Shown here: piece after piece, positions 1 through 6,024 of the stretch
Layout of the letters: each line of letters starts with the position of its first letter
Numbering within the stretch: position 1 is the first letter of the stretch
Made by a program: the position numbers and the translations under genes
Notes under the pieces: model-generated
Told to the model about the DNA's origin: nothing
The model's database searches: none
The model's input: the letters and a program-made list of their open reading frames with translations, nothing else
Source of the DNA: Chloroflexota bacterium
GTDB taxonomy: Bacteria > Chloroflexota > Dehalococcoidia > JAUQQI01
DNA length: 7,146 bases
Assembly: GCA_030549955.1 (NCBI GenBank)
Contig: JAUQQI010000248.1
Location: 1-7,146, forward strand
Reading direction: 5' to 3'

Positions 1-895
1 CCCGGGTGCTCAACAGCCGGAAACTGAGCAACCCGTCTCCCAGCCGGGAAGCCGCGTTTAGCCGGGGCGCAAGTTGAAACGCGACCATGTCGGCCGAGGC
101 GGCCGAAAGGTCGACCCGGCCAAGACCGGCCAGGGCCCGAAGACCCTGCCGGCGGGTGTCGGCCAGGGCCCGGAGACCCTGCCGGACCAGGTAACGGTTC
201 TCGCCGACCAGGGGCATAACGTCGGCAATGGTCCCGATGGCAACGAGTTCCAGGAGGGGTTCGACCTCGAGACGCCGGCCGGCGGAGGCCGCGACGGCCT
301 GGACCAGCTTGTAGGCCACTCCCACCCCGGCCAGGTCCCCAAAGCCGTAATCCTGGTCGGACCGCCGGGGGTTAATGACAGCCGCCGCCTCTGGCAGCCT
401 TTCCGGGGGGAGGTGGTGGTCGGTGATGACCAGGTCAACGCCCGCCATCCGGGCGAACTCGGCTTCGGCTACGGCTGATACCCCGACGTCGGCGGTGACG
501 ATGACCCGGCAACCCCTTTCCGCCAGGCCCCAAAGGCCCTCCACCGTAAGCCCTTCCCTACGGCCCGGGATATAGGGAACGACGTGGGCCCCCAGGGCCG
601 TCAGGCCCTCGGCCAGCACCAGGGTCGCCGTCAGCCCGTCGGCATCGGCATCCCCGTAAATCCCGATAAGCTCGCCAGAGCGGATCGCCCGGATGAGCCG
701 CTCCACCGCCGCCGGCATATCGGCCAGCCTGAATGGGTCTTCCAGAAGGCGCTCGTCGGCCGCAAGAAAACGCTCGGCCTCTTCGGCTGTCCTTATGCCC
801 CGGTTGACCAGGACCCGGGCAATCGGCCCGGGCACCGGCCCCAGGTCGGGCAGGGGCTCGGGCTCGGGCAGGACCCATCGCCTGGGACGTTCCAT
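1..895 (-). CDS. recJ: Single-stranded-DNA-specific exonuclease RecJ, 3' part cut off by the window edge
   Basis: RecJ is a DHH-superfamily, metal-dependent 5'-3' exonuclease on single-stranded DNA, acting in recombinational and mismatch repair. The 298 visible residues cover the N-terminal extension and most of the DHH catalytic domain. Motif I is YGDADADG (residues 80-87; D82, D84, D86), motif II is TADVGVS with D136, motif III is ITDHH (157-161), followed by the LAGVGVAYKL segment (188-197), GTIADVMPL with D225, GENR (231-234) and PRLNAASR (277-284). DHHA1 and the C-terminal parts lie outside the window; family members are usually well over 500 residues. The ATG start is chosen because TAAGGAG lies 6 nt upstream and because the N-terminal PxPxxxxLG-like lead-in is family-like. 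It is last in the visible operon, 62 nt after the glycosyltransferase. Oddities: Tyr to Ala in motif I, VDCG-type motif II read as ADVG, and Gly to Ser in the PRLNAAG motif. A paralogous RecJ-like DHH nuclease is the main alternative. Confidence 0.94.
   Translation of the reverse strand, partial: MERPRRWVLPEPEPLPDLGPVPGPIARVLVNRGIRTAEEAERFLAADERLLEDPFRLADMPAAVERLIRAIRSGELIGIYGDADADGLTATLVLAEGLTALGAHVVPYIPGRREGLTVEGLWGLAERGCRVIVTADVGVSAVAEAEFARMAGVDLVITDHHLPPERLPEAAAVINPRRSDQDYGFGDLAGVGVAYKLVQAVAASAGRRLEVEPLLELVAIGTIADVMPLVGENRYLVRQGLRALADTRRQGLRALAGLGRVDLSAASADMVAFQLAPRLNAASRLGDGLLSFRLLSTR
127..185. repeat. Two 26-bp direct copies inside recJ
   Basis: Positions 127-152 and 160-185 are identical except for one base (140 versus 173), at a period of 33 bp, or 11 codons. 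In the protein this gives RQGLRALA twice in a row (residues 238-245 and 249-256). RecJ proteins often have a loosely similar helix pair here (LV..GL..L followed by GL.AL), so the protein-level likeness is partly family structure. The near-identity of the DNA suggests a recent local duplication or gene conversion, or simply strong GC codon bias. Confidence 0.75.
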
Positions 896-901
896 ACCTG
901 G

Positions 902-942
902 CTCCTTACCGCGAAGGCCGGTCGACCTTCCCCCCGATTATA
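902..942 (-). promoter_or_regulatory. Possible recJ promoter (-10 TATAAT) and ribosome binding site
   Basis: In the 62-nt gap between the glycosyltransferase stop and the recJ start, the minus strand carries a perfect TATAAT (942 to 937), notable in such GC-rich DNA, then a short imperfect hairpin (GAAGG/CCTTC arms, 930 to 913) and the recJ Shine-Dalgarno TAAGGAG (908 to 902), 6 nt before ATG. No convincing -35 box stands 16-18 nt upstream (best guesses only three of six matches) and there is no extended TGn. The ribosome binding site is firm. The promoter is a possibility that would let recJ be expressed apart from the operon. Confidence 0.4.
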
Positions 943-957
943 CCTGCCTGCCCGGCC

Positions 958-2043
958 TCAGGACGAGCCCGCCACCGGACCGGTCAGCCGGTCGGCCAGA
1001 AGCCGGGTGGCGGCTGCCCAGACTTCATCCACCGGCACGGCCCGGATGCAGGCCCAGTTCCGGCAGGCCGAGTTCCACCGGCCGTTGACAAAGCAGGGGC
1101 TTGTCGGCACCGGGTTGTAGAGGGCCACGACGTTCGGGGCCAGGGGCCGGTAGACCTCAGGCGATGAGGGCCCGAAGATCGCCACCGTCGGGGTGCCCAC
1201 GGCCGCGGCCAGGTGCATCGGGCCGCTGTCGGGACCGATGAACAGGTCAGCCTCCGCCAGGACCGCCCCGAGCCGCACGAAATCGACGGCCTCAACCAGG
1301 TTCACGAGCCGCCCGGGCCGGGCGAATCGCTCGAGCTGCCGCAGGACCGGGGCCACCGCCGCCCGGTCCCAGGCCGTCCCGATGACGACCACGGCGCCCC
1401 CGAGGCCCAGCACCCGACGGCCGATTTCGATAAACCGGTCCGGCGGCCAGCGCTTCGCCGGCAGAACCATCCCCGGGTTTACCCCACCGCCCGGCTGGAT
1501 CACAACCCGCGGCCGGGCCGGCCCCAGAACTCCCCGGGCCCAGATGCGGTCCGCTTCCCGGGGGAAAAACTCAATCCGGGGGTTCCGGGGCTCGACGCCG
1601 ACCGCCCGGGCCAGGTCCAGGTAAAGCTCGGCCTCATTCCGGGGCGGCCGCCAGGGAACCCGGACCGTCAGGCTGAAGCCCCGGCCGCCGCTGTCAATTC
1701 CAACCCGGACCGGAATTCCCGCCAGCCACGGAACCATCGAAAGCCAGACCGACCGCTCCGGTACGAAGCAGACCTGGTAGCGGCGGGCGCGGATACGGCG
1801 GACCAGCTCCAGGTACTCGGCCGGGGAATAGCGGCCGCTGCCGACCCGGCCGCAGTCGATAATTTCGTCGACCCGGGGGTTAGTTTCAACCGCCGGCCGG
1901 GACCAGCGACCGACGGCAAAGTCGAGCTTCGTCCGGGGAAAGGCGAGCCGCAGTTCCCGGACCAGGGCTGTGGCGGCCAGAACGTCCCCAAGGCAGCAGG
2001 GCTTAAGGACCAGGATTGACCTGGGCTGCGCCGGGAACCTCAT
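958..2043 (-). CDS. Glycosyltransferase family 9 (ADP-heptose:LPS heptosyltransferase type)
   Basis: The protein has 361 residues and two Rossmann-like halves, as in GT-B family GT9 enzymes that transfer heptose or another sugar from a nucleotide-sugar donor to a lipid or polysaccharide acceptor at the inner face of the membrane. The N-terminal half opens with [20 protein letters not shown] (residues 10-29), the acceptor-side motif with the family's GD pair (G19, D20). The C-terminal half has [13 protein letters not shown] (180-192), AKRWP (196-200) and [16 protein letters not shown] (270-285), with D272 and H277 as the donor-binding D-SGPMH motif. The tail has cysteines C317, C327 and C332, commonly seen in this family. 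The ATG shares 4 nt (ATGA) with the fabZ stop and has no Shine-Dalgarno of its own, so it is probably translated by coupling. The true donor and acceptor cannot be told: GT9 proteins are core-LPS enzymes in diderms but also occur in Bacillota, where the acceptor is unclear. Confidence 0.92.
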   Translation of the reverse strand: MRFPAQPRSILVLKPCCLGDVLAATALVRELRLAFPRTKLDFAVGRWSRPAVETNPRVDEIIDCGRVGSGRYSPAEYLELVRRIRARRYQVCFVPERSVWLSMVPWLAGIPVRVGIDSGGRGFSLTVRVPWRPPRNEAELYLDLARAVGVEPRNPRIEFFPREADRIWARGVLGPARPRVVIQPGGGVNPGMVLPAKRWPPDRFIEIGRRVLGLGGAVVVIGTAWDRAAVAPVLRQLERFARPGRLVNLVEAVDFVRLGAVLAEADLFIGPDSGPMHLAAAVGTPTVAIFGPSSPEVYRPLAPNVVALYNPVPTSPCFVNGRWNSACRNWACIRAVPVDEVWAAATRLLADRLTGPVAGSS

Positions 2044-2477
2044 CCGGGCCGTTTAAAATCGGTCAGTCCGAACACCATCTCGCCGTCGGCCACGTCCTTG
2101 CCGTCCACGTCGGCCCGGGCCTGGCCCTTGCCAATGGTTCCCCGCATCCGAACAAGCTCCACCTCCAGCCGCAGGGAATCGCCCGGCACAACTGGTCGCC
2201 GGAACCGGAAGTTATCGATGCCGGCGAAAAGGGCGAGTTTATCCCGGTTCCCGGGCAGGCTCAGGACGGCGACAGCCCCGACCTGGGCGAGGGCCTCAAC
2301 GATCAGCACACCGGGCATGATCGGGTAGCCCGGAAAGTGGCCCTGAAAGAACGGCTCATTAATGGTGACCTGTTTAAGGCCCACCGCCCGCCGGCCTGGT
2401 TCGACCTCGAGAATTCGGTCGACCAGGAGGAACGGGTACCGGTGGGGAATGACCTTTAATATGTCAGCGATGTCCAT
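2040..2477 (-). CDS. fabZ: 3-hydroxyacyl-[acyl-carrier-protein] dehydratase FabZ
   Basis: FabZ removes water from (3R)-hydroxyacyl-ACP to give trans-2-enoyl-ACP in the elongation cycle of type II fatty acid synthesis in the cytosol. The 145-residue protein has the normal length and a single hot-dog fold. Seen directly are the N-terminal [12 protein letters not shown] segment (10-21), the central-helix motif [20 protein letters not shown] (45-64) with catalytic His47 and Glu61, and [17 protein letters not shown] (84-100), typical of the active-site wall. It starts one base inside the stop of the PHP gene (TGATG) and overlaps the glycosyltransferase start by 4 nt. No clear Shine-Dalgarno precedes it, so coupled translation is likely. 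It is not next to other fab genes or to lpxA/lpxD within the window. FabA is unlikely because of the length and the [10 protein letters not shown] signature. Confidence 0.97.
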   Translation of the reverse strand: MDIADILKVIPHRYPFLLVDRILEVEPGRRAVGLKQVTINEPFFQGHFPGYPIMPGVLIVEALAQVGAVAVLSLPGNRDKLALFAGIDNFRFRRPVVPGDSLRLEVELVRMRGTIGKGQARADVDGKDVADGEMVFGLTDFKRPG

Positions 2478-3313
2478 CAGGACGCCAGCCGGAAGCGCCG
2501 CTTGATGAGCTGGTCGACCACCTCCCGCGGAACGTCCACCGAGCCGGGCAAAGCCTCATCGGGGGTGCCGAAGCCGTGGTAGTCGGTTCCGCCGGTGGCA
2601 ATGAGGCCGTGCTGGTCGGCCAGACCCTGAAGCCGGCCAACAATGTCCGGGGTGTAGCCGGCGTAGTAAACCTCCATCCCAACCAGCCCCGCCGCAACCC
2701 ACCCCGGCAAAAGCTCCTCGAGGCCGGCAATATCGGCCGGGTGGGCCAGCACCGGCAGGCCGCCGACCGCCAGGATGGACCGAATACCCTGCTCGGGGGT
2801 TAGCCGCTCCCGTTCAACGTAGGCCGGCCGCCCCCGTCCCAGGTAGAGGTCAAAGGCCTCCCGAATGTCGGCCACGTAGCCCTTCTCGACCATGGCCTGG
2901 GCGATGTGGGGCCGCCCGACCGCCCCATCCCCGGCGAGCTCCCGGACCCGCTCCCACTCAACCGGCAGCCCAAGTTCGGCAAGCTTTTCGAGAATGCGGT
3001 GGGCCCGGTTGACCCGACCGTCCCGGGACCAGGCGAGGAGCTGCTGAAATTCCCGATTGTCCAGGTCGACCCAGTAGCCCAGGAGATGAACCTCCGCCTC
3101 GGCAATGTCGACGCTCATCTCGACGCCGGGAATCAGCCTCAGGTTTGCGAACCGGGCAGCCGCCGCCTGAGCCGGCCGGACTCCGTCGGTCGTATCGTGG
3201 TCGGTGATGGCGATGACCCTGAGGCCGAGCTCAGCCGCCAGTTTAACCAGGTCCTGGGGAGTCAGCCTGCCGTCGGAAGCGGTGGTGTGTAAATGTAAAT
3301 CGATTTCTCCCAT
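2477..3313 (-). CDS. PHP-domain metal-dependent phosphoesterase (TrpH/YciV, RNase AM-like)
   Basis: The 278-residue protein is a complete PHP-domain enzyme of the TrpH/YciV type. Characterised relatives hydrolyse 3',5'-nucleoside bisphosphates and trim RNA 5' ends, which is the likely but unproven reaction here. Metal-ligand motifs seen in order: [11 protein letters not shown] (5-15; H7, H9, D14), AITDHDT (35-41; D38, H39), IPGVEMS (61-67; E65), VHLLGY with H76, GRPHIA with H136, LAHPA with H191 and the closing GGTDYHG (241-247; D244, H246). An insertion of about 100 residues (100-180) between H76 and H191 forms the usual lid domain. No polymerase or HisJ parts are attached, so DNA polymerase X/III and histidinol phosphatase are unlikely. 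The ATG follows the spoVS TAG directly; GAGGT lies unusually close upstream (about 4 nt). The first metal motif at residue 7 leaves no room for a later start. Confidence 0.92.
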   Translation of the reverse strand: MGEIDLHLHTTASDGRLTPQDLVKLAAELGLRVIAITDHDTTDGVRPAQAAAARFANLRLIPGVEMSVDIAEAEVHLLGYWVDLDNREFQQLLAWSRDGRVNRAHRILEKLAELGLPVEWERVRELAGDGAVGRPHIAQAMVEKGYVADIREAFDLYLGRGRPAYVERERLTPEQGIRSILAVGGLPVLAHPADIAGLEELLPGWVAAGLVGMEVYYAGYTPDIVGRLQGLADQHGLIATGGTDYHGFGTPDEALPGSVDVPREVVDQLIKRRFRLAS

Positions 3314-3574
3314 CTACCTCGGTTCGACAATAAGCTTGATGGCCGTCCGCGGGCCGTCATTAATCATAACATCGGTGAAGGCCGGGATGCAGATGAGGTC
3401 GATGCCGCTGGAGGCCACGTAGCCCCGGGCGATGGCGACCGCCTTGATGGCCTGGTTCACCGCCCCAGCCCCGATGGCCTGAACCTCAGCGCGGCCCTGC
3501 TCCCGAATGACCCCTGCAATCGCCCCCGCGACCGCCGTTGGTTTGGACGTTGCCTTGACTTTTAGAACTTGCAC
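3314..3574 (-). CDS. spoVS: Stage V sporulation protein S (SpoVS), 86 residues
   Basis: SpoVS is a small Alba-fold-like protein required for normal spore coat assembly and septation in Bacillus; its molecular activity (probably nucleic-acid binding) is not settled. Family hallmarks are nearly all present: VLKVKATSKP (3-12), VAGAIAGVIREQG, VQAIGAGAVNQAIKAVAIAR, SGIDLICIPAFTDV and the RTAIKLIVEPR end. I place the start at the GTG at 3574. AGGAGG (3588-3583) lies 8 nt upstream, an ideal distance, and gives MQVLKV and 86 residues, the common length of the family. A GTG three codons further upstream (3583) overlaps that Shine-Dalgarno and cannot use it. The stop TAG abuts the ATG of the PHP gene. 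Position after rny and ymdB matches the B. subtilis order; there spoVS is under sigma-H control. Confidence 0.96.
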   Translation of the reverse strand: MQVLKVKATSKPTAVAGAIAGVIREQGRAEVQAIGAGAVNQAIKAVAIARGYVASSGIDLICIPAFTDVMINDGPRTAIKLIVEPR

Positions 3575-3582
3575 GGTTTGCA

Positions 3583-3596
3583 CCTCCTGGCCAGGA
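3583..3596 (-). promoter_or_regulatory. spoVS Shine-Dalgarno inside a 12-bp palindrome
   Basis: AGGAGG (3588 to 3583) is the strongest ribosome binding site in the operon and decides the spoVS start. Its first four bases (AGGA) form one arm of the perfect 12-bp palindrome TCCTGGCCAGGA (3585-3596). As RNA this could only make a four-pair stem with a GGCC loop, so strong sequestration of the site is doubtful; dimer-type recognition of the DNA is also possible but unsupported. Confidence 0.6.
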
Positions 3597-3612
3597 TGTT
3601 ACCCCCTGTGTA

Positions 3613-3644
3613 ATTATGATGTCAGTCCCCGATAATCCGGTCAA
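3613..3644 (-). promoter_or_regulatory. Weak candidate promoter for spoVS
   Basis: At the ymdB/spoVS junction the minus strand has TTGACC (3644 to 3639) and CATAAT (3618 to 3613). Each resembles a sigma-A box (five of six bases), but they are 20 nt apart, longer than the usual 16-18. The spacing and the lack of a clean sigma-H pattern make this tentative. The 47-nt gap, the only sizeable one between rny and the glycosyltransferase, is where independent spoVS transcription would begin if it exists. Confidence 0.25.
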
Positions 3645-4389
3645 GCCGCCAGATCGCCTGAGCCTGGCCCGTCCGGTCTTCGACTTCGACCACAACCGAG
3701 TTGAAGACCACCGGTCCCTCGGCGACTTCCGCGCTGACGGGCCGCAACGTAAGGAACCGTTCCACAGCTTTCTTCACCTCATGGCCGATGACCGAGTTCC
3801 ACGGCCCCGTCATCCCGACATCGGTCACGTACGCCGTGCCCCCGGGCAAAATCCGGGTGTCGACCGTGCCCACATGGGTGTGGGTCCCCAGGACCGCCGA
3901 TACCCGGCCGGCCAGGTACCAGCCCAGGGCCATCTTCTCGGCCGTTGCCTCAGCATGAAAATCTACTATGATAATACGCGACCCCGCAAGCTCTGACAGC
4001 AGGGCGTCAGCGGTCCGGAACGGGCAGTCATAGGTGCCCATAAACACCCGGCCAATGAGGTTCACCACGGTGACGCCGCCCACGGTTGTGTATCCCCGGC
4101 CAGGGGCACCTGGCGGGTAATTAAGGGGCCGGATAACCCGGTCAAGCCGGTCGAGTTTCGCGACCAGGTCCCGCTGAGCCCAGGCGTGATTACCCAGGGT
4201 GATGACGTCGACGCCGGCCTCGAAAAGCTCGCCGGCGGTCGAGAGGCTCAGTCCCCGACCGCCGGCGGCGTTTTCACCGTTTGCGATAACCAGGTCGATG
4301 CCGTGCTCCCGACGGAGGGACGGCACCAGGTGCCGGACAGCCTCCCGGCCCGGCCGTCCGACGACGTCGGCGACCATCATGATTCGCAT
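3622..4389 (-). CDS. ymdB: YmdB family metallophosphoesterase (2',3'-/3',5'-cyclic nucleotide phosphodiesterase)
   Basis: The 255-residue protein matches the TIGR00282/YmdB family. The B. subtilis enzyme is a two-iron phosphodiesterase acting on cyclic nucleotides, affecting biofilm, nanotube and motility decisions. Metal-site residues are visible and complete: D8 in MVADVVGRPGR, E39 and N40 in IANGENAAGG (35-44), N67-H68 in TLGNHAW (64-70), H145 in VDFHAEAT (142-149), and H170 and H172 in LGTHTHVGT (167-175), followed by the family's YVTDVGMTGP (187-196) and GHEV. Length is close to the usual 260-265. The only small departure is Ala7 where Gly is usual (GDIVG). The ATG overlaps the rny stop by one base (TGATG) with no Shine-Dalgarno, so translation is probably coupled to RNase Y, its known genomic partner. 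No signal peptide or membrane segment is seen; it should be cytosolic. Confidence 0.96.
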   Translation of the reverse strand: MRIMMVADVVGRPGREAVRHLVPSLRREHGIDLVIANGENAAGGRGLSLSTAGELFEAGVDVITLGNHAWAQRDLVAKLDRLDRVIRPLNYPPGAPGRGYTTVGGVTVVNLIGRVFMGTYDCPFRTADALLSELAGSRIIIVDFHAEATAEKMALGWYLAGRVSAVLGTHTHVGTVDTRILPGGTAYVTDVGMTGPWNSVIGHEVKKAVERFLTLRPVSAEVAEGPVVFNSVVVEVEDRTGQAQAIWRLDRIIGD

Positions 4390-5918
4390 CAGCGTGCGAT
4401 GTCGACGGCCCGCGTCCCGCGGATAACGGTGACCTTGATCTGGCCCGGATATTCGAGGCTCTCCTCAAGGCGCCGGGCAATGTCCCTGGCCAGGCGCATG
4501 GTTGTCAGGTCGTCCACCTGCTCCGGCTTAACGATAATCCGGACTTCCCGGCCGGCCTGAATGGCGTAGGCCTTTTCAACCCCCTCAAACGAGGTGGCGA
4601 TCTTCTCGAGGGCCTCAATTCGCCGGATGTAGTGCTCGAGGGATTCCCGTCGGGCACCGGGTCGGCTGCCGGAGACGGCGTCGGCGATGGCGACGATAAC
4701 TGCCTCGATAGTGGCCGGCTCCTCATCCCCGTGGTGGGAGGCGATGCAGTTCACCACCTTCGGGGAGACCCCGTGCTTTCGGCAGAACTCGGCCCCGGCC
4801 AGGGCGTGGGGACCCTCAAAGTCCTGGTCGAGGGCCTTGCCAATGTCGTGGAGCAGGGCGCCCTTCTTGGCCAGCTCCACGTCCGCCCCGATTTCGCTGG
4901 CGATCAGGCCGGCCAGCTTGGCACACTCAATGCTGTGATAATAGACATTCTGCCCGTAGCTGTAGCGATACTTGAGCCGGCCGAAGGTCCGCAGGACCTC
5001 GGGCGGCAGGCCGGTAACCCCGACCTCGGCTGCGGCCTGCTGGCCGTCCTCCAGCAGGCTTGCCTCGAGCTCCTGTCGGGCCTTGGCCACGACCTCCTCA
5101 ATGCGGGCCGGGTGGATCCGTCCGTCGTTTATAAGCCGGGTCAGGGCGATCCGGGCAACCTCCCGCCGGATCGGGTCGAAGCCTGACAGGGTCACGCAGT
5201 CGGGCGTTTCGTCGATAACAATGTCCACACCGGTGGCCTGCTCCAGGGCCCGGATGTTGCGGCCCTCCCGGCCGATAATCCGGCCCTTCATCTCCTCGTT
5301 TGGCAGGGGCACGACCGAAACTGTCAGTTCCGACGTGACCTCGGCCGCCAGCCGCTGCATCGCCGTGGCCAGAATGTTGCGGGCCCGCCGCTCGCCCTCC
5401 TCCCGGGCTTCCTGCTCGATCTGGCGCACCAGCCGGGCGGCCTCCTCCCGGGCCTCGGCTTCGACCGACTGAAGGAGAAGCTGCCGGGCCTCATCCCGGT
5501 CCAACCCGGCAACCCGCTCGAGCTCCTTCTGCTGCCGGGCAACCAGCTGTTCAGCCTGGGCCCGCAGGGCCTCAATCTCCCGCTCCCGCTGGGCGAGGGC
5601 CCGTTCCCGGCGCTCCAGGGCCTCAGACCGGCGCTCAAGGCTCTCTTCCTTCTGGGCCAGCCGCCGTTCCTGGCGCTGGAGCTCGGCTCGACGCTCCCGA
5701 AGTTCGCCTTCAACCTGGTTCCGAATCCGGATCGATTCGTCTTTGGCCTCAAGTAAGATCTCTTTCTGTTTCGCCCTGGCTTCGGCGATCAGCCGATTCG
5801 CCGCCTGTTCCGCAGCTTGAACCCTCCGACCGGTTATAATTTGACGGCCGAAAAATCCGGCCGCTCCGCCAGCCAGCAGTGCCAGGGCGAGGAGGAAGAG
5901 CCATAACAAGGTTTCCAT
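4389..5918 (-). CDS. rny: Ribonuclease Y, membrane-anchored endoribonuclease
   Basis: RNase Y starts mRNA decay in many Bacillota by endonucleolytic cleavage, preferring 5'-monophosphorylated RNA, and is held at the membrane. The 509-residue protein shows the full architecture: one N-terminal membrane helix (about 3-23), a long charged Glu/Arg/Gln-rich coiled coil (about 32-195), a KH domain with IIGREGRNIR (214-223; GREG loop 216-219), and the HD domain with H328 (NVYYHSIE), H357-D358 (LLHDIGKA), H371 (EGPHAL), H395-H396 (ASHHGDEEP) and D413 (IADAVSGSRPGAR). The C-terminal domain ends in KVTVIRGTRAVDIAR. Family length is about 520. The start is the ATG with GAGGTGG (5931-5925) 6 nt upstream and immediately followed by the membrane helix. 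It opens the operon. Genes often found upstream (recA/cinA region) are replaced here by a divergent acetyltransferase. Confidence 0.98.
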   Translation of the reverse strand: METLLWLFLLALALLAGGAAGFFGRQIITGRRVQAAEQAANRLIAEARAKQKEILLEAKDESIRIRNQVEGELRERRAELQRQERRLAQKEESLERRSEALERRERALAQREREIEALRAQAEQLVARQQKELERVAGLDRDEARQLLLQSVEAEAREEAARLVRQIEQEAREEGERRARNILATAMQRLAAEVTSELTVSVVPLPNEEMKGRIIGREGRNIRALEQATGVDIVIDETPDCVTLSGFDPIRREVARIALTRLINDGRIHPARIEEVVAKARQELEASLLEDGQQAAAEVGVTGLPPEVLRTFGRLKYRYSYGQNVYYHSIECAKLAGLIASEIGADVELAKKGALLHDIGKALDQDFEGPHALAGAEFCRKHGVSPKVVNCIASHHGDEEPATIEAVIVAIADAVSGSRPGARRESLEHYIRRIEALEKIATSFEGVEKAYAIQAGREVRIIVKPEQVDDLTTMRLARDIARRLEESLEYPGQIKVTVIRGTRAVDIAR

Positions 5919-5924
5919 CCTTTT

Positions 5925-5975
5925 CCACCTCGCCTCGTGGTTTGAGATTTATCGGTCCGAAAAAAATGGGGTTAA
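5925..5975 (-). promoter_or_regulatory. Candidate rny promoter and ribosome binding site
   Basis: On the minus strand TTAACC (5975 to 5970) and GATAAA (5953 to 5948) stand 16 nt apart, each four of six matches to sigma-A boxes. Transcription would begin near 5941, leaving a leader of about 20 nt that contains GAGGTGG (5931 to 5925). The -35 element falls inside the terminator hairpin described separately. If this promoter is real the hairpin only insulates rny. If the real promoter lies further upstream, the hairpin would be in the rny leader. The ribosome binding site is firm; the promoter is tentative. Confidence 0.35.
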
Positions 5976-5988
5976 CCCTTGAACCCCA
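5960..5988 (-). terminator. Intrinsic terminator (or attenuator) facing rny
   Basis: Read on the minus strand, a perfect 7-bp stem TGGGGTT/AACCCCA (5988-5982 with 5973-5967) closes an 8-nt loop and is followed at once by seven T residues (5966-5960). This is the classic Rho-independent form. It works only in the minus direction, because the plus-strand side has no T tract after the stem. An alternative fold through the palindrome GGGTTAACCC (5969-5978) competes with the stem. It ends 41 nt before the rny ATG, with the plus-strand acetyltransferase behind it, so its natural input would be read-through from the M20 gene or a transcript starting near 6000-6020. Confidence 0.72.
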
Positions 5989-6018
5989 ACCTCCACGGAC
6001 CCTATTTTAAAGTATACA
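5979..6018 (+). promoter_or_regulatory. Candidate promoter elements for the acetyltransferase
   Basis: TTGAAC (5979-5984) and TATTTT (6003-6008) are 18 nt apart and could form a weak sigma-A promoter with transcription starting near 6015, giving a leader of about 10 nt. TATACA (6013-6018) is another possible -10 and would put the transcription start exactly on the ATG at 6025, though without a good -35. Either choice implies a leaderless or nearly leaderless mRNA, in keeping with the absence of any Shine-Dalgarno before the gene. Confidence 0.35.
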
Positions 6019-6024
6019 CCGTCG

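Noticed and set aside
74..478. Plus- and minus-strand frames overlapping the left end (also 584-1120 plus)
   Set aside because: They overlap the real recJ frame, which is open to the window edge and carries all RecJ motifs; these frames have none.
913..930. Terminator after the glycosyltransferase gene
   Set aside because: The stem is only five pairs with an eight-base loop and there is no T tract on the minus strand after it.
1213..2019. Long plus-strand open frame (268 codons) opposite the glycosyltransferase
   Set aside because: Its protein is rich in Pro, Arg, Gly and Asp with no family motif, and it mirrors a gene with clear GT9 motifs. Long antisense frames are expected in GC-rich coding DNA with few stops.
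3581..3583. GTG at 3583 as the spoVS start
   Set aside because: It overlaps its own would-be Shine-Dalgarno and gives three residues beyond the usual family N-terminus.
3605..3650. Sigma-H promoter for spoVS, as in B. subtilis
   Set aside because: A GGATTA-like element is present, but the downstream element reads TAAT rather than GAAT and is about 2 nt too far away. Not enough to call.
4632..5186. Plus-strand open frame (184 codons) opposite rny
   Set aside because: Lies wholly antisense to the KH/HD coding region of RNase Y; composition and lack of a ribosome site mark it as a shadow.
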